Assembly: GCA_042408355.1 (NCBI GenBank)
Contig: JBHORD010000042.1
Location: forward strand, 1 to 21,593
DNA from: Fen-1038 sp042408355
GTDB lineage: Bacteria > Chloroflexota > Anaerolineae > Anaerolineales > Villigracilaceae
Length of the DNA stretch: 21,593 bases
Direction: 5' to 3'
Shown: in pieces, positions 7,581-14,429 of the stretch
Layout of the letters: every line of letters begins with the position of its first letter
Position numbering within the stretch: position 1 is the first letter of the stretch
Notes under the pieces: generated by a model
What the model saw: only the letters and a program-made list of their open reading frames with translations
Database searches by the model: none
What the model was told of the DNA's origin: nothing
Made by a program: the position numbers and the translations under genes

Positions 7581-7711
7581 GACTTGACTCCTGTGGTTTG
7601 ATTTTCGCGGCCGTCAGCAATTTGACGGGAATTCACAATTCAACTCATTATAACAACTTGTCAGACAAATCGCCAAGAACAATCGGCATATTTTGCGGCT
7701 GATGTATGTCG

Positions 7712-7740
7712 TTGACAAAGGTTTTTGCCGTTGTTAGAAT
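7712..7740 (+). promoter_or_regulatory. Sigma-70 promoter of serA
   Basis: Perfect TTGACA (7712-7717), a 17-base spacer and TAGAAT (7735-7740). Transcription should begin near 7747, giving an untranslated leader of about 78 bases before serA. The leader contains a possible hairpin with arms AACAGGG and CCCTGTT near 7763-7769 and 7795-7801, so a leader-based control of serA is possible but unproven. Confidence 0.85.
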
Positions 7741-7824
7741 GCCTTTGTGAACTCACAGACTTTCAACAGGGAATCAGCCACACGTTGGTTGGCGCCCTGT
7801 TATTAATTTCCAAGGAGAAGCTAA

Positions 7825-8724
7825 ATGAAGATTCTTGTTTGCGACAAAACCGAAAAGGAAGCTATCGAGCAAATGCGCGCCGCGGGATTGACTGTGGATG
7901 TGCGCGACGACATCACGCCCGAAGATTTGATGAACGTATTGCCCGCCTATGACGGCATGGTCGTTCGTTCCCGGACGAAGGTGCGGCAGCCGTTGATTGA
8001 CGCTTGTCCAAATCTGAAAGTGATTGTGCGCGGCGGCGTCGGCCTCGACACCATTGACGCCGACTATGCCAAATCCAAAGGCATCACCGTGATGAACACG
8101 CCGCTGGCATCATCCGCGTCTGTCGCTGAATTGACCATCGGCTACATGTTCATGCTGGCGCGTTCGCTTTACAAAGCCACCGCTTCGATGAAAGCCGAGA
8201 AATGGGAGAAGAAAGCCTTCGAGGGCGATGAGATCGGCGGCAAAACCCTCGGCCTGATCGGCGTCGGCAACATCGGCAGGGAGGTCGCCAAACGCGCCGC
8301 CGCGCTGGGCATGACCGTCATTGCGTATGACCCGTATGTTAAAGAAATCGCGGGCGTGAAATTGGTTTCGCTGGACGAACTTTTGGCGCAAGCCGATTAC
8401 ATCAGCCTGCATCTGCCCAAGACCAAAGAATCTGCGAACATGATCGGCAAAGACCAATTTGCCAAAATGAAGAACGGCGTGCGTATTATCAACTGCGCGC
8501 GCGGCGGCATCATTGACGAGAACGCCCTCTACGAAGCCCTGACCAGCGGCAAGGTCGCGGGCGCGGCGCTGGATGTCTTCGCCGAGGAACCGCCTACCGA
8601 TTGGAAACTGCTCAAGCTCGATAACGTCATCGGCTCGCCGCACATCGGCGCGGCGACGAAAGAAGCGCAAAGCCGCATCGGCGCGGAAGTGGCCGAGAAA
8701 TTAATCGCGTTTGCGAAGAAATAA
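7825..8724 (+). CDS. serA: D-3-phosphoglycerate dehydrogenase, short form
   Basis: A 299-residue NAD-dependent D-2-hydroxyacid dehydrogenase; it should oxidise 3-phosphoglycerate to 3-phosphohydroxypyruvate. The Rossmann motif GVGNIG (Gly146-Gly151) with Asp169 at the end of the next strand fits NAD. The catalytic triad Arg226 (NCARGG), Glu255 (FAEEP) and His273 (SPHIGA) is intact. The ATG at 7825 has AAGGAG upstream. The protein stops after the catalytic core, with no ACT or ASB regulatory domain, so the usual serine feedback inhibition through ACT should be absent. Other hydroxyacid dehydrogenases share these motifs, but the divergent serC makes the serA call strong. Confidence 0.93.
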   Translation: MKILVCDKTEKEAIEQMRAAGLTVDVRDDITPEDLMNVLPAYDGMVVRSRTKVRQPLIDACPNLKVIVRGGVGLDTIDADYAKSKGITVMNTPLASSASVAELTIGYMFMLARSLYKATASMKAEKWEKKAFEGDEIGGKTLGLIGVGNIGREVAKRAAALGMTVIAYDPYVKEIAGVKLVSLDELLAQADYISLHLPKTKESANMIGKDQFAKMKNGVRIINCARGGIIDENALYEALTSGKVAGAALDVFAEEPPTDWKLLKLDNVIGSPHIGAATKEAQSRIGAEVAEKLIAFAKK

Positions 8725-8728
8725 TTTG

Positions 8729-8845
8729 ATGTCATTGCGAGGGCGGTCTTTCCGAAGCAATCTCCTCTTTCAAACGAGAGATTGCTTCGTCGGGTTTCGA
8801 TACAGCGGAAGTACACCGCTTACTCAACCCTCCTCGCAACGACAT
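8729..8845. mobile_element. Palindromic MITE-like element
   Basis: Outer arms ATGTCATTGCGAGG and CCTCGCAACGACAT are imperfect inverted repeats at the two ends. Inner perfect 12-base arms CGAAGCAATCTC (8753-8764) and GAGATTGCTTCG (8778-8789) form a hairpin. No coding capacity is visible. Sequences of this type (ATTGCGAGG...GCAATCTC) are familiar as dispersed non-autonomous elements in many bacterial genomes. It sits between serA and the DUF1015 gene, four bases past the serA stop codon, and could also act as a terminator or processing site. Confidence 0.75.
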
Positions 8846-8866
8846 GTGTCTAATAAGGATACATTC

Positions 8867-10183
8867 ATGAAAATCATTAGCGATATTGGCGTGCAGATCC
8901 CGCAAGTCTATCTCCCCAAACCCGGCACGGATTTAAAAAAATGGGCGGTCATCGCCTGCGACCAGTTTACGTCCGAGCCGGAATACTGGCATCGAGTCGA
9001 GCAAATCGTCGGCGACGCGCCATCCACGTTGAACCTGACCTTCCCCGAAGTTTATTTGGAGAAGCCCGGCGCCGAACAGCGCATTCAAAACATCCAGGCC
9101 GCAATGCGCAAATATCTGGACGCCGGCATTCTCCAGCCGCACGATGGATTGATTTATGTCGAGCGCACGGTGGCCGGCAAGACTCGCAGAGGCATCATCC
9201 TCGCGCTCGACCTCGAGCATTACGATTACGCCAAAGGTTCATCCAGTTTGATTCGCGCCACCGAGGGGACGATTGTCGAGCGTCTGCCGCCGCGCATGAA
9301 GATCCGCGAAGGCGCGGCTTTGGAATTGCCGCACATTTTGGTCCTGATTGACGACCCGAATCGCACGGTCATCGAACCGCTGGCCGAGGCGAAATCAAAG
9401 CTCGAAAAACTTTACGACTTCGATTTGATGTTGGATAGCGGCCATCTGGCGGGCTATGCGGTGGATCAAGATTCTGAAAACAAAATTGTCGCGGCGCTGC
9501 GCGATCTGGCAAAGCCTGAAATCTTTGCGAAGAAATATGGCATCGGCAAAGATAAACCCGTTCTGCTTTTCGCCATGGGCGACGGCAATCACTCACTGGC
9601 AACCGCCAAAGCCATTTGGGAAAAGATCAAGCCGCAGGTCGGCATGGATCATCCGGCGCGCTATGCGCTGGTTGAAATTGAAAATGTCCATGATGAGGGC
9701 CTGGAATTTGAACCGATCCATCGCGTTTTGTTTAATTTGAAGAAAGACTTATTTGTCGAACTTGCAAAATCTTTCGGCGCGAATTTTTCATATAAGGCCG
9801 CGGCGAGCGCGGAGGAAATGGTCAAAGCCGTTGATTCGACTGATGGTCAGAAGCAGGCGGTCGGTCTGGTTGGAGGCGGGAAGAAGTTCGGCGTGATCGA
9901 GATTGCGAATCCGTCATCCAATCTTCCAGTCGGTACGATCCAATCTTTCCTTGATCAATATATGAAAGACGGCGGCGCGGAGAAAATTGATTACGTTCAC
10001 GGCCAGGATGTGGTCGTGCGGCTCGGCGGCCAGCCGAACAACGCCGGATTCTATTTGCCCGGAATGCACAAGTCGGATTTGTTCAAGACGGTCATTCTCG
10101 ACGGCGCATTGCCGCGCAAAACGTTTTCGATGGGCGAGGCGCGCGAGAAGCGCTTCTACATGGAAGCCAGAAAAATTGCGTAG
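8867..10183 (+). CDS. DUF1015 family protein
   Basis: A 438-residue cytoplasmic protein. The ATG at 8867 (MKIISDIGVQIP) is chosen because the longer reading frame upstream only translates the palindromic element at 8729-8845; an AAGGA lies about nine bases before it. Features of the DUF1015 family are visible: an early PxxxDLxxWAVIACDQFTSEPEYW segment, a central GDGNHS motif at 238-243 and the terminal REKRFYM stretch. The biochemical activity is not known to me. Its position after serA and near serC suggests a link to serine metabolism. No separate phosphoserine phosphatase gene (serB) is in the window, which makes the link more interesting, but this is inference. Confidence 0.88.
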   Translation: MKIISDIGVQIPQVYLPKPGTDLKKWAVIACDQFTSEPEYWHRVEQIVGDAPSTLNLTFPEVYLEKPGAEQRIQNIQAAMRKYLDAGILQPHDGLIYVERTVAGKTRRGIILALDLEHYDYAKGSSSLIRATEGTIVERLPPRMKIREGAALELPHILVLIDDPNRTVIEPLAEAKSKLEKLYDFDLMLDSGHLAGYAVDQDSENKIVAALRDLAKPEIFAKKYGIGKDKPVLLFAMGDGNHSLATAKAIWEKIKPQVGMDHPARYALVEIENVHDEGLEFEPIHRVLFNLKKDLFVELAKSFGANFSYKAAASAEEMVKAVDSTDGQKQAVGLVGGGKKFGVIEIANPSSNLPVGTIQSFLDQYMKDGGAEKIDYVHGQDVVVRLGGQPNNAGFYLPGMHKSDLFKTVILDGALPRKTFSMGEAREKRFYMEARKIA

Positions 10184-10186
10184 TTT

Positions 10187-10226
10187 GTTGGAACGTTTGA
10201 ACGTTCAAAGGTTCAGACGTTCCAAC
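10187..10226. repeat. Nested inverted repeat at convergent gene ends
   Basis: Outer arms GTTGGAACGT (10187-10196) and ACGTTCCAAC (10217-10226) enclose a perfect 14-base palindrome TTTGAACGTTCAAA (10196-10209). The element separates the DUF1015 gene (stop 10183) from the convergent pseudouridine synthase gene and supplies that gene's last seven codons and stop. It may form a bidirectional transcription end, although no long T-run is present. Confidence 0.65.
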
Positions 10227-10852
10227 GCTTTTGAAAAATCCGGGGGATAGGGCGCGGTGAACGTCAGCCGCTCATTTGTTTGCGGATGTATGAACGATAA
10301 CGAATACGCGTGAAGCGCCGGACGTGAAATTAAATTTGTTTCCGGCGCGCTATATAAGATGTCTCCCAAAAGCGGATGATCCAACGCGTACGCATGGACT
10401 CGGATTTGATGCGTTCGTCCCGTCATCAACTGCGCTTCGAGCAGGGCGTGATCCGGATACCGTTTAAGGACTTTGAATCTCGTCTCGGACGGTTTCCCGT
10501 TTTTGTCGTCCACCATCGTGCGATGCTTGTGTCCCACATTGACTCGCAGCGGATGCTTCGCAATCTTTTCATCCCATTTGGGATTGCCATTCGCAATGGC
10601 ATGATAGATTTTTTGTGATTCGTGTTTCTCGAATTGCATGTTTAGGGCGCGATGCGCTTCGGCAGTGCGGGCAAAGACCATCACGCCCGATGTTGTTTTG
10701 TCGAGGCGGTGGACGACGAATATTTTGCCGAATTCTTCCTCCAGCATTTGGACAAGATGGGTTGAATCTTTTTCCCAGCCGTCGGGCAAAACGGATAATC
10801 CAGCAGGCTTGTTGAGAACGATCATTAATCCATCAACGTGAATAATGTCCAC
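10205..10852 (-). CDS. RluA-family RNA pseudouridine synthase
   Basis: A 215-residue enzyme expected to isomerise specific uridines in rRNA or tRNA to pseudouridine. The catalytic motif HRLDKTTSG (48-56) has the active Asp51, and the family motifs KxYHAIANG, TMVDDKNGKPSET and MTGRTHQIRVHA follow in order. There is no N-terminal S4 domain, so this is a short RluA/RluC-like form whose target cannot be told from sequence. The start is GTG at 10852, six bases after a perfect TATAAT on the minus strand, which implies a leaderless mRNA. The C-terminal ALERLNL residues are encoded by the palindromic repeat at 10187-10226. Confidence 0.92.
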   Translation of the reverse strand: MDIIHVDGLMIVLNKPAGLSVLPDGWEKDSTHLVQMLEEEFGKIFVVHRLDKTTSGVMVFARTAEAHRALNMQFEKHESQKIYHAIANGNPKWDEKIAKHPLRVNVGHKHRTMVDDKNGKPSETRFKVLKRYPDHALLEAQLMTGRTHQIRVHAYALDHPLLGDILYSAPETNLISRPALHAYSLSFIHPQTNERLTFTAPYPPDFSKALERLNL

Positions 10853-10858
10853 GTTTGC

Positions 10859-10864
10859 ATTATA
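10859..10864 (-). promoter_or_regulatory. -10 element of a leaderless pseudouridine synthase gene
   Basis: A perfect TATAAT on the minus strand ends six bases before the GTG start at 10852. Transcription would begin at or next to the start codon. No convincing -35 is visible at 16-18 bases upstream. Confidence 0.6.
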
Positions 10865-10893
10865 ACCGGCGCGGGGTTATTGCCTTTTCATTA

Positions 10894-10902
10894 TGTTACA
10901 AT
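10894..10902 (+). promoter_or_regulatory. Candidate extended -10 of the acyltransferase-aminopeptidase gene
   Basis: TGTTACAAT (TGn plus TACAAT, 10897-10902) lies 34 bases before the ATG at 10937. The gene has its own ribosome-binding site AAGGAAG at 10922-10928. No clear -35 is seen. The motif is back to back with the divergent pseudouridine synthase promoter. Confidence 0.4.
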
Positions 10903-10936
10903 TTTTAGCATTGCATCGAATAAGGAAGATAAATCA

Positions 10937-13063
10937 ATGATCACGAAAAAATTCCTCATGGATGAATTCCGTTCTCTGGGAATGGAAGCGGGCGACACAA
11001 TTTTTGTCCACAGCGCATATTCGTCGCTTGGACGCGCCCCCGGCGGCGTGGAGGGCGGACCGCAAACGGTGATTGATGCGATCCTTGAAGTGGTCGGCAA
11101 AGATGGCACGCTGATCATGCCGACGTTCAATTATGATTTTCTCAAAGGCGTGCCCTGGGACATTCGCACGACGCCCTCGCAAATGGGCGTGCTGACCGAA
11201 CTGGTTCGGCAGGACCCGCGCGCCAGACGCATGTTCCACGCCATTTATTCGATGGCCGCCATCGGCAAACGCGCCGATGAGCTGGCCGCGCATCAAAGCA
11301 CGGATTGTTTTGGCGAAACAACCATCTTCAAAAAGTTTCGCGATTGGGATGCGAAGATTTTGATCATCGGTTTGCCTTACAGCAAGAGCATTACGTTCCT
11401 GCATCATTGCGAGCAGGCGGCAGGCGTGGATTATCGCTTTTTGAAGGAATTCAAAGGTACGGCGATTGATTGGGACGGCAAGCCGCATGAATTGACGTAC
11501 ACGATGTTTGTCCGCGACGTGGAGCGCGGCGTGGTGCTGGACTTCGAGCCAATCGGCGCATTGCTCGACAGCCAGGTTGTGAAAATGAAGAAGATCGGCC
11601 TTGGCGATGTGCGCCTGATGAAATGCAACGATGTTTTTCGCGTGGCGGTCCACGCCATGAAGGAACACAAAGGCCCCGGTTTGACGTACATCATCGAGAC
11701 GCCGGAAAAAGCGAAGGATTGGATTCCGGAGATGAAGAAAATCTCGAGCCTGAAAGATGTCCTGGCGGAAATTGTCCCGCTTCATCGCACGCTGGCGTCG
11801 GAGGGACTCGATAAGGCATTGGAAATTGTGGGCTCATACATGCCGGAGAACGCCGGATACAAAATCGAAACCTACGAACCGCTCAAAAAAGTCTGGACGT
11901 GGTATGTGCCGGAGCGATACGTTGTGCATGACGCGTATCTTGAAACCGAAGACGGTCAACGCATTGTGGATTTCAAAGATAACGTTCTTCATCTCGTTTC
12001 GTATTCACTGCCGGTTGACAAAATAGTGACCTGGGATGAACTCGTTCCGCATTTGTTTTACAACGCGGATCGTCCGCACGCCATCCCGTGGAAATTTAAA
12101 TATTACGACCGCGGCTGGGGCTTCTGCTTGCCGAAGAATTTGTTCGATGCACTGCCGCGCGATAAAAAGTATCATGCGGTGATTAAATCCGAATTTGTGA
12201 CTGACCCGGCGCAGGGATTCAAGGTTGCGACGTCGGTCGCACATCCGCTCGGCGGACCGAATCCGGAGGCGGGGGAGATGTTCATCATGGCGCACATCTG
12301 CCATCCGAATCAGGCGAACGATGACGCGGCAGGCGTGGTGACCGCGCTTGAAGTTGCGCGCCGGCTCGCGGCGAATCCGCTGCCGCCCGGTTCGATGAGC
12401 GTCCGCTTCTGGTTCGGACCTGAAACGATTGGCACCATCGCGTACCTGGCTCACCACGAGGATTTGATCCCGCGCTTCCGCGGCGGTATCTTCCTCGAGA
12501 TGACCGGCAATGACAACACGATTGCGTTGCAACATACGCGTCAGCACGATCACATGCTCGACCGCGTTGGCCGATATGTTTTGAAGAAACGCGGACGTCA
12601 TTTCCGTGAGGGGACGTTTGCCGACATCATCGCCAACGATGAGCGTGTGTTGAATGGCCCCGGCGTCAATGTGCCGTGCCTTTCGATCAGCCGTTATCCC
12701 TATCCCGAATATCACACCACAGACGACAACCTGGATATCATGCACGAAGACAAATTGCAGGAAGCCGCGGATGTGACCGAAGAGATTATCCGCATTTACG
12801 CCAGCAATTTCGTGCCGAAGCGCAAATTCCGCGGACCGGTTTTTCTTTCGGGCAACGGATTATTTGTTGACTGGCAGGTGAATTGGAAGCTCAACCGCGC
12901 CATCGAAAAGATGATGATGCGCTTTGAAGGAAAGCAAAGCGTGTTCGAAATTGCCGATGAGTTGGATTTGGATTATTGGGAGACGCGCGAATATATCGAG
13001 AAGTTCCACACGCGCGGCTTGATCGAGGCGCGGCCAATTCCAGAGTTGGCGGAGAGAGAATAA
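10937..13063 (+). CDS. AAC(3)-type acyltransferase fused to DUF4910-type zinc aminopeptidase
   Basis: A 708-residue fusion. The ATG at 10937 follows an AAGGAAG site. Residues 1-~275 match the aminoglycoside 3-N-acetyltransferase family: GDTIFVHSAYSSLG, GTLIMPTFNY, then SITFLHHCEQAA where AAC(3) enzymes carry the catalytic His/Glu. Residues ~285-625 match the aminopeptidase-like family with DUF4910/DUF2172, with zinc-type ligands in AHICHPNQANDDAAG (His453, Asp463 region), GPET (Glu496), FLEMTG (Glu521) and YHTTDDN (His593). The last ~70 residues form a small helical, winged-helix-like end. Both halves keep their key residues. An acetyl-CoA-dependent N-acylation joined to an aminopeptidase fold suggests modification of an amino sugar or aminoacylated metabolite rather than antibiotic resistance; this is inference. 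It is monocistronic as far as visible. Confidence 0.88.
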   Translation: MITKKFLMDEFRSLGMEAGDTIFVHSAYSSLGRAPGGVEGGPQTVIDAILEVVGKDGTLIMPTFNYDFLKGVPWDIRTTPSQMGVLTELVRQDPRARRMFHAIYSMAAIGKRADELAAHQSTDCFGETTIFKKFRDWDAKILIIGLPYSKSITFLHHCEQAAGVDYRFLKEFKGTAIDWDGKPHELTYTMFVRDVERGVVLDFEPIGALLDSQVVKMKKIGLGDVRLMKCNDVFRVAVHAMKEHKGPGLTYIIETPEKAKDWIPEMKKISSLKDVLAEIVPLHRTLASEGLDKALEIVGSYMPENAGYKIETYEPLKKVWTWYVPERYVVHDAYLETEDGQRIVDFKDNVLHLVSYSLPVDKIVTWDELVPHLFYNADRPHAIPWKFKYYDRGWGFCLPKNLFDALPRDKKYHAVIKSEFVTDPAQGFKVATSVAHPLGGPNPEAGEMFIMAHICHPNQANDDAAGVVTALEVARRLAANPLPPGSMSVRFWFGPETIGTIAYLAHHEDLIPRFRGGIFLEMTGNDNTIALQHTRQHDHMLDRVGRYVLKKRGRHFREGTFADIIANDERVLNGPGVNVPCLSISRYPYPEYHTTDDNLDIMHEDKLQEAADVTEEIIRIYASNFVPKRKFRGPVFLSGNGLFVDWQVNWKLNRAIEKMMMRFEGKQSVFEIADELDLDYWETREYIEKFHTRGLIEARPIPELAERE

Positions 13064-13064
13064 C

Positions 13065-13105
13065 CCGCGGCGGGAATTACGCTGTTCAATCGAAAGATTT
13101 CTTGA
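13065..13105 (+). pseudogene. 3' end fragment of a tsnR-like gene
   Basis: Encodes only the last residues, matching AAGITLFNR and RKIS-stop of the intact methyltransferase at 13419-14249. Five codons are missing by an in-frame 15-base deletion and the stop is kept. No upstream part of the gene remains; the sequence before it is the end of the aminopeptidase fusion gene. Confidence 0.8.
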
Positions 13106-13132
13106 TGGTTAAGAGCGGCGGCATGCCGCCAT

Positions 13133-13287
13133 TGCTTTTCATTTGCAGGAATTTTCGACATCGCATATTCTGCCAGCGCCGTGATCGTCAGCGATGGATT
13201 GACGCCCGAATTGGCGGGCATGATTGAACCGTCAATGATGTACATGCCGGGATAATGATGCACTTCAAAATTTTCATCCACCACGCC
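13133..13287 (-). pseudogene. C-terminal fragment of a GMC oxidoreductase gene
   Basis: Translates on the minus strand to about 50 residues nearly identical to the C-terminus of the intact GMC protein (VDENFEVHHYPGMY, DGSIMPAN, GVNPSLTITALAEYAM). The stop codon of the intact gene (after PANK) is lost here by small changes. The rest of the gene is missing. Six of the seven substitutions that I can place in codons are synonymous, so the copy diverged as a working gene before it was truncated. Confidence 0.88.
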
Positions 13288-13383
13288 ACACCACGATCAG
13301 ATTCGGGCGTGGGCAAAGTTGTAAATAACGAGAGCCGCTGAAAGGTCGGGAAGGAGGCGGAAGTTAGCAGTCAGACAATTTTC
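13288..13383. other. Unassigned spacer
   Basis: Between the duplication remnant and the tsnR promoter I see no gene, no repeat shared with the rest of the window and no clear hairpin. Confidence 0.5.
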
Positions 13384-13412
13384 TTGACACGCGCTTTTGC
13401 ACAGCGTATCAT
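13384..13412 (+). promoter_or_regulatory. Consensus promoter of tsnR, leaderless
   Basis: Perfect TTGACA (13384-13389), exactly 17 bases, then TATCAT (13407-13412). Only six bases separate the -10 from the ATG at 13419, so the mRNA should start at or next to the start codon with no Shine-Dalgarno. Confidence 0.85.
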
Positions 13413-13418
13413 GTCCGT

Positions 13419-14249
13419 ATGAATGAACAACAGCCGAACGAACCTTACAATCCTTTTCTGATCGATTCGCTTAATCATCCGTTGGCGGGCCCTATCCGCC
13501 AATTGCTGACTCGTACCGGCAGGCATGAATTAAATCGAATCCTGATTGATGATGAAGAAAATATTTTGCAGGCGCTGGAAGCCGGTGTGGAAATCGAATC
13601 GGTTTATTATGCGGGGGATGCGGCGATCTCAGATACCTTACGAAAAAAACTTACCCCGGGCGCGACCATCCACGAAGTTGCCAAACGCACCACCAAAAAA
13701 ATTTTTGAGAACGACAAGATCACGCGCATCTTTGCCATTGCCGAGACACCCAAACCCAAAGGTTTGGAAATGTTAAAGAGCATCAAGAAAGACGTGGTCG
13801 TTCTGGAAGACTTGAGCATCTCAGGCAACATCGGGAATATCATCCGCACATCGCTGGCGCTGGATTTGGGCGGCGTGATCCTTCTGAATATGGACCCGCT
13901 CGATCTGTACGACCGGCGGCTCATCCGCGCCAGCCGCGGCTATCTTTTTTCGCTTCCGGTAATGACCGCTTCGACCAATGAGTTTATTGATTATTGCAAA
14001 ACGAATCATGAGACCTTGCTTGTCACCGCAATGAAGGCCTCAAAAAGTGTGGAAGAAATTGCATCCATCCCCGAACGTCTGCTGATCGTTTTTGGAAGCG
14101 AGAAGGAAGGTTGTTCGCCGGAGATCGAAAAAGCCGCGGCGCTTCAGATCCGCATTCCGATCAGCGAAAAAGTCGAATCGCTCAACGTCTCAGCCGCGGC
14201 GGGAATTACGCTGTTCAATCGCATTAAATTCAATCGAAAGATTTCTTGA
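13419..14249 (+). CDS. tsnR: TsnR/Tsr-type 23S rRNA 2'-O-methyltransferase
   Basis: A 276-residue SPOUT methyltransferase resembling the thiostrepton-resistance enzyme Tsr, which methylates A1067 (E. coli numbering) of 23S rRNA. An N-terminal L30e-like substrate-binding region (about 30-115) is followed by the SPOUT domain. The three SPOUT motifs are complete: SGNIGNIIRTSLAL with Asn137 and the key Arg143, LLIVFGSEKEG with Glu228, and ESLNVSAAAG forming the knot. Similarity to Tsr is especially strong in DVVVL, DRRLxRASRGYxFSLPV and ESLNVS, as I remember that protein. It has its own consensus promoter and a leaderless start. No thiopeptide biosynthesis genes are nearby, so self-protection is not indicated. 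A related housekeeping SPOUT methyltransferase with another target remains possible. The 3' end is duplicated at 13065-13105. Confidence 0.87.
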   Translation: MNEQQPNEPYNPFLIDSLNHPLAGPIRQLLTRTGRHELNRILIDDEENILQALEAGVEIESVYYAGDAAISDTLRKKLTPGATIHEVAKRTTKKIFENDKITRIFAIAETPKPKGLEMLKSIKKDVVVLEDLSISGNIGNIIRTSLALDLGGVILLNMDPLDLYDRRLIRASRGYLFSLPVMTASTNEFIDYCKTNHETLLVTAMKASKSVEEIASIPERLLIVFGSEKEGCSPEIEKAAALQIRIPISEKVESLNVSAAAGITLFNRIKFNRKIS

Positions 14250-14429
14250 TGGTTTAAGAGCGGCGGCATGCCGCCATTACTTATTTGCAGGAATTTTTGA
14301 CATCGCATACTCCGCCAGCGCCGTGATCGTCAGCGACGGATTGACGCCCGGATTGGCCGGCATGATCGAACCGTCAATGATGTACATGCCGGGATAATGA
14401 TGCACTTCAAAATTTTCATCCACCACGCC
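14194..14429. repeat. Direct repeat copy B (intact junction)
   Basis: The intact counterpart of 13065-13287. It spans the last 56 bases of tsnR, the short intergenic palindrome and the last ~150 bases of the GMC oxidoreductase gene. The two copies flank the tsnR gene in direct orientation, so recombination between them would delete tsnR and its promoter. Confidence 0.9.
14262..14275. terminator. Palindrome between convergent genes
   Basis: Perfect 14-base palindrome GGCGGCATGCCGCC in the 27-base gap between the tsnR stop (14249) and the GMC gene stop (14277). It may end transcription in both directions, but no T-run follows. It is kept unchanged in the remnant at 13117-13130. Confidence 0.4.

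Larger units (their letters stand above)
13065..13287. repeat. Degenerate direct repeat of the tsnR/GMC junction (copy A)
   Basis: Corresponds to 14194-14429 (copy B) in the same orientation. Differences by eye are one 15-base deletion between two TTCAATCG repeats, a few 1-3 base indels near 13108-13140, and about nine substitutions, so identity outside gaps is about 96%. It starts two bases after the upstream stop codon and ends abruptly at CCACGCC. It contains the last codons of a tsnR-like gene and the C-terminal codons of a GMC oxidoreductase gene in convergent order, just as in copy B. Confidence 0.92.

Noticed and set aside
8711..8866. N-terminal extension of the DUF1015 protein
   Set aside because: It only translates the palindromic element between the genes; the family-typical N-terminus begins at 8867 behind a ribosome-binding site.
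10838..10936. N-terminal extension of the acyltransferase-aminopeptidase fusion
   Set aside because: It covers the divergent promoter region and the AAGGAAG site, and AAC(3) family similarity starts right after 10937.
10934..11785. Long antisense open frame opposite the acyltransferase domain
   Set aside because: Codon-bias shadow of the sense gene, without recognisable domains or start signals; the same applies to 12005-12745 and 8110-8670 on the minus strand.
12973..13132. Continuation of the GMC fragment past its lost stop into the fusion gene
   Set aside because: It is read-through created by small changes at the former stop; this part matches no GMC sequence.
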